In this document: one piece after another, positions 57,689-64,000 of the stretch
How positions within the stretch are numbered: the stretch's first letter is position 1
How the letters are laid out: every line of letters starts with the position of its first letter
Source of the DNA: Phaeosaccion multiseriatum
Taxonomy: Eukaryota; Ochrophyta, other classes
Direction: 5' to 3'
DNA: 64,000 nt
Assembly (NCBI GenBank): GCA_965112735.1
Contig: OZ218952.1
Coordinates: 4,836,001 to 4,900,000 of the forward strand
Notes under the pieces: generated by a model
What the model was told of the DNA's origin: nothing
What the model saw: the letters and a program-made list of their open reading frames with translations, nothing else
Database searches by the model: none
Position numbers and translations under genes: made by a program

Positions 57689-60240
57689 CTACGGACTGCG
57701 GTCAGCCTGGTATAGCAGGTGGTAGCAGGCCAACGAGGAGGCGTAGGAGGCGGCGAAGGAGGGCGGGAACTTGAGCAGCATGGGCCACGCCCCTGCGTAG
57801 AGCCTTGTGTACCTTGTGTACAGCCCGAGCACGCCGTTGGCAGCCACCACGGCCCGGACACCTCGCCAAGTGCTGCGCAAGGAGGTGTCAGGACCTTTGC
57901 CCTTGGTGCTGCTGCTGCTGCCCATGTGACTGCCGCTGCCCCCTGCAGATGCAGGCGGTGCCCCTGTTGCTCTTCCCCCTGCTGCTGCTGCTGTCGCTGC
58001 TCCTCCCACTCCTCCTCCTGTTGGTGCTCCGGCTGCTACTGCTGCTGCTGCTCGCTCCCTCCCTCCCGTGGGTGTGTGGGCAAAGGCCTGCAGCTGAGCT
58101 CGCCTTCGAATGCCGTCAAAGGGAAACGCCACTAGTTGGGCCTGAGGGCAGAGGGCAGAGATGGCAGTGGATGGGGAAAGGGGAGAGGGGGGCAATCTTA
58201 CGTACTACTACGAAGTACGGAATAAAGCGAGTGGTCGGAAGGGAGGTGTGTGTAGAGACCAACAGCGCAGCATCGACCACTGCTCCCCCTCACTCACTCA
58301 CTCGCTCATTTACTCACTCATGCACTTACTCACTCACTCGCCTGCTTGCTCACTTACTCACTCACTCCCTCACAATCTCCCTCCGTCCCTCCCTCACTCA
58401 CTCACTCACTCACTCACTGACCCACTCCCTCCGTCCCTCACTCACTCACTCATTCACTTACTCACTCACTCACTGACTCACTGACTCACTGACTCACTGA
58501 CTCACTCACTGACTTACGCACTCTCACCCACTCACTCACTCACTCACTCACTCACTCACTCACTCACTCACTCACTCACTCCCTCACTCACTCACTCACT
58601 CACTCACTCACTCACTCGCTCACTCACTCGCTCACTCACTCACTCACTCACTCACACTCTCCCCCCCACTCATCCACCCACCCACCCACTCAACCCACCC
58701 CTTGACCCACTCACCAGCAGCCCCGCCGCGGCGCCCCCCAGCAGCATGGAGCGGTGGTGGTGCTTGTTGTCTGCGTGCAGATGCAGCAGGTCGCGGTGAT
58801 GGCCATGGTGCGAGTGGGGACGGAGGGCGGCGAGCAGGGATGTGTTGATACCCATGTAGAGAGAGGCCCAGCACACACTGGGGGCGGGCGCACAGAGGTA
58901 GGCGGACAAGGGCATGGGTTTAATTGGAGGTATATGGGTCAGGGCCAACACGAGGGGTAACAGGGCAAGCCCTTTGGCGGGAAAGAAGGCGGCGACATCG
59001 ACTTGGGCAGGGCTCGGGTTCGGTTTCTTCCCCTAGTAAGTCAATAAAAAATTGTGACAGACGGCACTCTCCAGTGTCACTCCTTGTCACTCCTTGTCAG
59101 TCACTCCTTGTCAGTCACTCCTTGTCACTCCTTGTCAGTCACTCCTTGTCACTCCTTGTCATTCTCTATCCTTGTCACTCCTTGTCACTCCTTGTCATTC
59201 TCTATCCTTGTCACTCCCTGTCACTCCTTGTCACTCCTTGTCACTCCTTGTCACTCCTTGTCATTCTCTATCCTTGTCACTCCTTGTCAGTCACTCTGTG
59301 TCAACGTCAACATGCGCTGTACACCCCCCCCCCCCACTCCGCCCCAGAGATTTGCCCTAATGTCGTGTGATGCCCCTCTCTTGTGGCCCCGCCTCTTCCT
59401 CCGCCCCACCCATTGACTTAGTCCCACCCCACCCATTGACTTAGTCCCCACCCCACCCATTGACTTAGTCCCCATTGACATAGTACCCACCTCGCTGGCA
59501 TGCCCCTACAAAGCACGCGCGGCCCCTCCCTCCGCACGAGGCCCCTGAGCTCCAAGAGGCTCTGCCGCACGGGGCCGACTGACCCGTTGGAGCTTCGATG
59601 CCCAGATGGCGACGCCTCCCCCCCCCCTGCACACACAGTCACACGGGAGCGCAGCATCTCCAGGGGGTTCGCCACAGCGTTGGCAGCGACGCCCGCAGCC
59701 GCACCTGCTAGCAGATGGCGAACCTCCAAAGGCAGAGCACCAACACCTCCACCACCGTCGCCATCATCATCACCTCCAGCACCAACATGTCCTCCGTCGC
59801 CTCGGCCGATGTCCCCCCCCCCGGCGGGGTCTCTGCCCAGCCTGGTGAGCAGCCAGCGATAGACCTGCATCTGCACGGCGAGCACAAGTCCGATGCGCAC
59901 GCAGTTGACGGAGTTGCCTCTGAACAGTCCTGACATGCCGTCTCTGCGGACCATGTCCCTCAGCCCAGACAGCACCCCCTTCTTGTTCTTGTTGTTGGTG
60001 TCAGGACCAGCGAGCCCATACGCCTCTAGATACCTGCCCCCCGCCTCGACCTGCCGCAGGATCTTGAGCCGCTCCAGGGGGGCCACGAGCGTCCTGCCCA
60101 CCATAGCGGCCAAAATGGCCACCCCTGTCCACGTATATCGGGACACTTCCCAGTCCGGCCCTTCTTCCACCCCGGGGCCGCTTGGAGCAGGAGGGAGAGA
60201 CGGGACGCTGAAGGCGCTGCTGTAGGATGCGGTTCTCTCC

Positions 60241-60282
<42 letters not shown>

Positions 60283-60414
60283 GCCGCCGCTGGTGTATCA
60301 CCAGCTGCTTTGCTGTCGCCGGGCTCTGGTGTACTCCCGCCGCTGACCCAGCTCCTTGCCGCCCGCCACCACATACCAACGCTACTACTACCACTACTAC
60401 TACTACTACTACTG

Positions 60415-60466
<52 letters not shown>

Positions 60467-62803
60467 CGCTGCTGCTGTTTCTACGACTACTACTAACACT
60501 GCTATTACTGCTGCTGCTGCTACTCATCTTTCTCTTGCGTCCGCTGCGACTCTCCATATCAACAGCCACCCCTCTCTCCACCTCTCTCTGTCTGTCTCTA
60601 TCTGCCTCTCTCTCTGTCTCCACCACCTCTCTCTGTCTGTCTCTATCTGCCTCTCTCTCTGTCTCCACCACCTCTCTCTGTCTGTCTCTATCTGCCTCTC
60701 TCTCTGTCTCCACCACCTCTCTCTGTCTGTCTCTATCTGCCTCTCTCTCTGTCTCCACCACCTCTCTCTGTCTGTCTCTATCTGCCTCCCTCTCTGTCTC
60801 CACCACCTCTCTCTGTCTGTCTCTATCTGCCTCCCTCTCTGTCTCCGCCACCCCGTTGCTGGCTTGTCCGCCCCCCTCCACGCGACTTGGGGGCACTTCC
60901 CGCTGCAGGACGAGGGCACCTCCTTGCCTGATATACACCTCAGATGGCAGCAAACACGCCCCCCCCAAGAGGCGGAGTCGATCGCGAGCGACAGACGACT
61001 GCACAGCAAAGTCCACGGGGAGGTACTCATTCTTCGGTGGGAAGTGCTCGTGCAGCAGGCCGAGGCGCTGGTAAAGGCCCGCCGCCAGCTCACTGCAAAA
61101 CAGGCCTTCTGCGTCTCGCTGCTGCTGTATCACCAACTGATCTAGCTGCCCATCATCCCCAGGCGGGGCGTTCTCGAAGAGGCTCCTCTCTGTGGCCGCC
61201 AATCGCCTCCTGAGCCTGGACAAGCGCTCCGCTCGCTCAGCAGACTGCTCAGCAGACTGCCCAGAAGACTGCCCATATGACTGGTCACATGACTGGTCAC
61301 ATGACTGTCCGTGTGACTGTCCGTGTGACTGTCCGTGTGACTGTCCGTGTGCCTGCCCGGCGTCCTGCAGCTCTACCGGCGGGTGGTAAGAGGAGGAGGA
61401 GGAGGAGGAGAAGAAGGGGTGGGGGAGGAGGAGGAGGAGGAGGAGGAGGAGAAGAAGGGGTGGGGAAGGAGAAGAAGGGGTGGGGGAGGAGGAGGAGGAG
61501 GAGGAGAAGAAGGGGTGGGGAAGGAGAAGAAGGGGGGGGGGAGGAGGAGGAGGAGGAGGAGAAGAAGGGGGTGGGGGAGGAGGAGGAGGGGGGAGGAGGG
61601 GTGGGGGAGGAGGAGGAGGAGGAGGAGAAGGGGTGGGGAAGGGGTGGGGGTGGGGATGGTGTAGAAGGAGAAGAAGGGGTGGGGGAGGAGGAGGAGGAGG
61701 AGGAGAAGAAGGGGTGGGGAAGGAGAAGAAGGGGTGGGGGAGGAGGAGGAGGAGGAGGAGAAGAAGGGGTGGGGGAGGAGGAGGAGGAGGAGGAGAAGAA
61801 GAAGGGGTGGGGGAGGGGATGGTGTAGAAGGAGAAGAAGGGGTGGGGGAGGAGGAGGAGGAGGAGGAGAAGAAGGGGTGGGGAAGGAGAAGAAGGGGTGG
61901 GGGAGGAGGAGGAGGAGGAGGAGAAGAAGGGGTGGGGGAGGAGGAGGAGGAGGAGGAGGAGGAGAAGAAGGGGTGGGGGAGGGGATGGTGTAGAAGGAGA
62001 AGAAGGGGTGGGGGAGGGGATGGTGTAGAAGAGAGACACCCAATCAATCGCCGACAAGCGCTGCACAAGCGCTGCACCAGCCACTCACTCGCGCAGCCAA
62101 GTCCGGTAGCCCGCCTCCCTCCCTCCGCCCGCAGGACCCCCGCTGACGCCCTCTCCGTGCCTCTCCTCCTTCCTTCCTCAAGTCACTCACTCACTCACCT
62201 GCGTGGAGCTTTCTGCGGTGCACCTTGGAAGGCAGCCCATCCGCGGCGGCGTTGAAGAGCTGCCCGAAGGACCCCTTGTAGGGCAAGTGCGACACACTTG
62301 CCACGTACTCTCGAGCTGCGGCGTCATGCTCCCGCCTAAGGGAGGGTGATAAAAGAGCCGCAAAGCGAGGTTAGAGTGCAGAAGAGCGGCAATGAGAGCC
62401 CAACCGTGGCCGCACCTCCACTCGTCGCAGACCGACAGCCTTCGCACGGCGATCTTGTGCGCCTTGCTCCGGAGCAGCCGCTGCCCAAGCTCATAGCACG
62501 TGACTCCTGAGAAGGCCGCCTCTACAAGCCGCTTGGTTCCCGTATCGTCGATGTACACCACGCCTGAGAGGAGGCGACGATTTCAGCTAGGGCCAAACAA
62601 ATCTCTCGCGAGTCGGGCCAAAGTCCCCATATCTTACCGAGATGATCCCACTCTGTGCTGTGCAGGAACTTGGTCGCGAGGCAGATCGCTCCACCCACGG
62701 CACCCATTGAGCCGCACGGCCGACTGAAGAGCACAATGTCTCCAGTGTCCAGTCCGGCGACCACATTCTCCACAATCAACGTCTCACTTCTGCTCCTCTT
62801 CAT
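57689..62803 (-). CDS. Fusion: papain-like amidase domain + mitochondrial-carrier (SLC25) domain
   Basis: Exons 62803-62638, 62563-62416, 62335-62199, 61372-59491, 58877-58715 and 58141-57689 keep phase at every junction: about 982 residues. Residues 1-290 resemble permuted NlpC/P60 (YiiX-like) amidases: TGDIVLFSRP, TEWDHLGVVYID with His about 54, and GLFCSELAAGLYQRLGLL with Cys about 243. An HGQS repeat and a copy of the dispersed LVIQQQ motif lie just before that Cys. A linker follows with VETEREADRDRQREV repeats and Ser/Ala runs. From about residue 558 a mitochondrial carrier is clear: three signature sites, PLERLKI, PLEMLRSR and PFDGIRRR, each followed by the second helix of its repeat. 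Substrate is unknown and no clear mitochondrial presequence was seen. Exon 4 carries the end of the amidase and two thirds of the carrier in one open frame, which argues for a true fusion. Confidence 0.75.
58284..58665. repeat. (CTCA)n tetranucleotide array in fusion-gene intron 5
   Basis: About 380 bp of CACT/CTCA units with CCCT, CGCT and GACT variants. On the gene strand it reads GTGA, matching its donor GTGAGTGGG. Confidence 0.95.
59070..59292. repeat. 10-bp (CACTCCTTGT)n minisatellite
   Basis: About twenty units of CACTCCTTGT with longer variants containing CATTCTCTATCCTTGT, in the intron between exons 4 and 5 of the fusion gene. Confidence 0.95.
60241..60478 (-). repeat. Coding triplet arrays (poly-Ala and poly-Ser) in fusion linker
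   Basis: CTG triplets at 60241-60285 encode a run of about 17 Ala on the minus strand. TAC/CTA triplets at 60381-60467 encode poly-Ser. Both are in frame within exon 4 of the fusion gene. Confidence 0.9.
60574..60852 (-). repeat. 45-bp in-frame minisatellite (VETEREADRDRQREV)n
   Basis: Six near-perfect 45-bp units, each encoding the 15 residues VETEREADRDRQREV, in the linker of the fusion protein. The period is a multiple of three, so copy-number change keeps the frame. The peptide is highly charged and probably helical. Confidence 0.95.
61384..62030. repeat. Purine-rich (GGAGGA...GAAGAAGGGGTGGG) tandem array in fusion intron 3
   Basis: About 650 bp of purine-only units on the plus strand, combining GGA runs, GAAGAAGGGG and GTGGGG, interrupted only by ATGGTGTAGAAGG variants. 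It fills the intron 61373-62198; the open frame through it is a repeat artefact. Confidence 0.95.
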
Positions 62804-63460
62804 CTGCCTCCCCCCCCTGCTGCTCTTGTGCTGCTACTACTGCTCGTGCTGCTACATGCAGGAAGAAAGGATGCGGAAGAAAGAAGAGAGGGAAGAGAGA
62901 AGAGAGGAGAGTGTGAGATGGTAAGTTAGTGACCTCAACATCCAAACCGCCATCTGTGATGAACCAACTCAGACCGTCCGTGATCAAATTGCCCGATCCA
63001 CCGACATCTCCTTTCTCATGAAATTCAATACTCTACTGCTTGCCTCTCTGAGTGTAGTTGCGCCTCGAGCCGGGTCTGCTTTCGGGATTGGATCTATATT
63101 TGGAATGGGAAACAGGATGAGGTAAGAGGAGGGAGGACAATGGAAAGGCGGGCAAGAGAGCGGGGCAGGGCGGGGGGGGAGGAGGTCAGTTGCAACTGAA
63201 GGAGGTGTGCCCCCTGGAGCCGCTGAGTTGCCTTCTTCCCTTACCAGCGAAGAGAAGGCCCTTGAAGGCCCTGAAGCCCCACTGCCCTGGCCAGGCTTGC
63301 TCATGCAGCGGCCGAGTCTCCTCCCCTCCCTTGTCCCTTGTGCGCCTCGGCCCCGCCGCGTGTGGTGGAGCCAGTCCCGTGCTGCTCCGCACGAGGAAAA
63401 GTTCGGCGACTCGGACAGTTCCAGATGGCCACCCGTCCCGCTTGATTCTGACTCAGTCCG
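62804..63460. other. Divergent spacer at right end
   Basis: Between the fusion gene (minus) and the candidate MsrB-like exon (plus). An upstream non-initial exon of the fusion gene around 62930-63040 is conceivable but weak. CAG/CTG-rich and GA-rich stretches lie at 62815-62925. No other gene recognised. Confidence 0.4.
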
Positions 63461-63589
63461 ATGTTGTTGTCTGTTGTCTGGTCTCTCAGCTCTTCATCAG
63501 CGTCTTCGAAGTACCCCATCCAGTGTGAGGAGAGTGTTATGAAGCCCAAGGCGCACGGAACTTGCGAGACGCCCGTGCAGCAAAACCTG
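63461..63589 (+). CDS. Candidate first exon of an MsrB-like protein (partial)
   Basis: The open frame reads SASSKYPIQCEESVMKPKAHGTCETPVQQNL and ends at a good donor (CTG/GTGAGTCG). The block MxPKAHGTxxTPVQxNL, normally followed by RW, recalls the start of the mature part of algal proteins with a methionine-R-sulfoxide-reductase-like domain; I judge this from memory of the family, not from a search. The next exon is not in the 400 bp that remain, so the gene would be cut by the window edge. The start could be the Met at 63461, or this could be an internal exon after the acceptor CTCTCAG (63483-63489). Confidence 0.35.
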
Positions 63590-64000
63590 GTGAGTCGAAT
63601 GGAGAAGCGGGTGGTGGGGCCCGAGAGTTTGAGAGAGACGGATTGTTTTGAGATTGGGTGACATCGATGCAGCTCCGGGAATGCAAAGCCCGACAGCCTA
63701 TTTATACCCGCAAGTACCGGTGTAAACAGCATGCCGCGCAGCTGCTCTGAAAAGTCTCAAAAAGCAGTTGCGGCTTGGACTGTGCAGCAGCACCAGCACC
63801 AGGATAATGGCACCAAGCTGCTCCATCGGCCTTCGCCTCTCTGCCCATTCCCATCTGCCTCTGACCCTCTCCCCTCCCCGCTACCTGTGCTTAACCCCCG
63901 GGTCCTGCCTGCCTTCTTACCTGTGCTGCCGCGTGTGTGTTTGTGTCTCGCGCTCACGTGTGCTCGGACACCAACAACCACCAACAACAACAACAACATC
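63590..64000. other. Right-edge stretch, no feature resolved
   Basis: Possible intron of the MsrB-like candidate. A TATA-like TATTTATACC occurs at 63699-63708. The window ends in a CAACAA-rich tract (63973-64000). I see no supported coding exon. Confidence 0.4.

Noticed and set aside
61384-62084. Leu/Pro/His/Phe/Ser-rich N-terminal extension of the fusion protein
   Set aside because: The frame is open only because of the purine-rich array. A phase-compatible GTGAGT donor (62198) and TAG acceptor (61373) remove it and restore the amidase domain.
57689-62803. Reading the amidase and the carrier as two separate adjacent genes
   Set aside because: There is no stop codon, splice site or spacer between the domains in exon 4, and exon phases fit a single transcript. 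It stays possible if an internal promoter exists, so the fusion is reported with moderate confidence.
62920-63040. Possible extra 5' exon of the fusion gene (frame ending LSWFITDGGLDVE on the minus strand)
   Set aside because: It needs a weak GTCACT donor and has no start codon. The Met at 62803 directly precedes the conserved amidase start, so the shorter model was kept.

Overview
This window is nuclear DNA of an intron-rich, GC-rich microbial eukaryote. It carries about thirteen well-supported protein genes plus one probable partial gene at the right edge. Nearly all introns are short GT-AG introns, and in almost every gene the reading phase is conserved across each junction I propose. Introns and intergenic spaces are packed with micro- and minisatellites. 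A homologue of the axonemal/flagellar TPR protein TTC29 suggests a lineage that builds, or recently built, flagella. Overall character (compact genes, GC-rich, a bifunctional PFK-2/FBPase with a large insertion, an MsrB-like start motif as in algal proteins) fits an alga, possibly a stramenopile. That taxonomic guess is inference only.

Layout, left to right: a secreted type-B carboxylesterase (543-7193, -); ENY2/Sus1 (7386-7838, +); RNA polymerase II subunit RPB3 (8791-10890, -); TRAPP II subunit TRAPPC10/Trs130 (11182-17287, +); a 279-bp MITE-like element (17405-17683); bifunctional PFK-2/FBPase-2 (18087-25081, +); ribosomal protein eL24 (25664-28012, -); an RPAP2/Rtr1-type Pol II CTD phosphatase (28325-32046, -); TTC29-like TPR protein (32652-36695, +); a small putatively acylated PH-like protein (37992-38743, -); proteasome ATPase Rpt4 (39649-44667, +); GOT1-family Golgi protein (45990-46643, -); a large PH/GRAM/DUF639-like membrane protein (47182-57087, +); a predicted fusion of a papain-like amidase with a mitochondrial-carrier domain (57689-62803, -); and a candidate exon of an MsrB-like protein (63461-63589, +). 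Most genes are housekeeping: transcription (ENY2, RPB3, RPAP2), membrane traffic (TRAPPC10, GOT1), proteostasis (Rpt4, eL24) and glycolytic control (PFK-2/FBPase-2). They do not form an operon-like pathway. Orientation largely alternates, so most start sites sit in head-to-head pairs.

The most unusual features are: (1) a short interspersed motif, TTGGTGATA flanked by CAG triplets, found about 20 times in both orientations, in exons (all frames), introns and spacers; (2) the amidase-carrier fusion with an in-frame 15-residue minisatellite linker; (3) the MITE-like element with 16-bp terminal inverted repeats and a 6-bp target duplication; (4) a 100-bp imperfect hairpin at 8228-8335; (5) tandem arrays that begin at 5' splice sites, or abut 3' splice sites, and may have grown from them. 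All exon coordinates come from reading splice signals and reading frames by eye; no transcript data were available.
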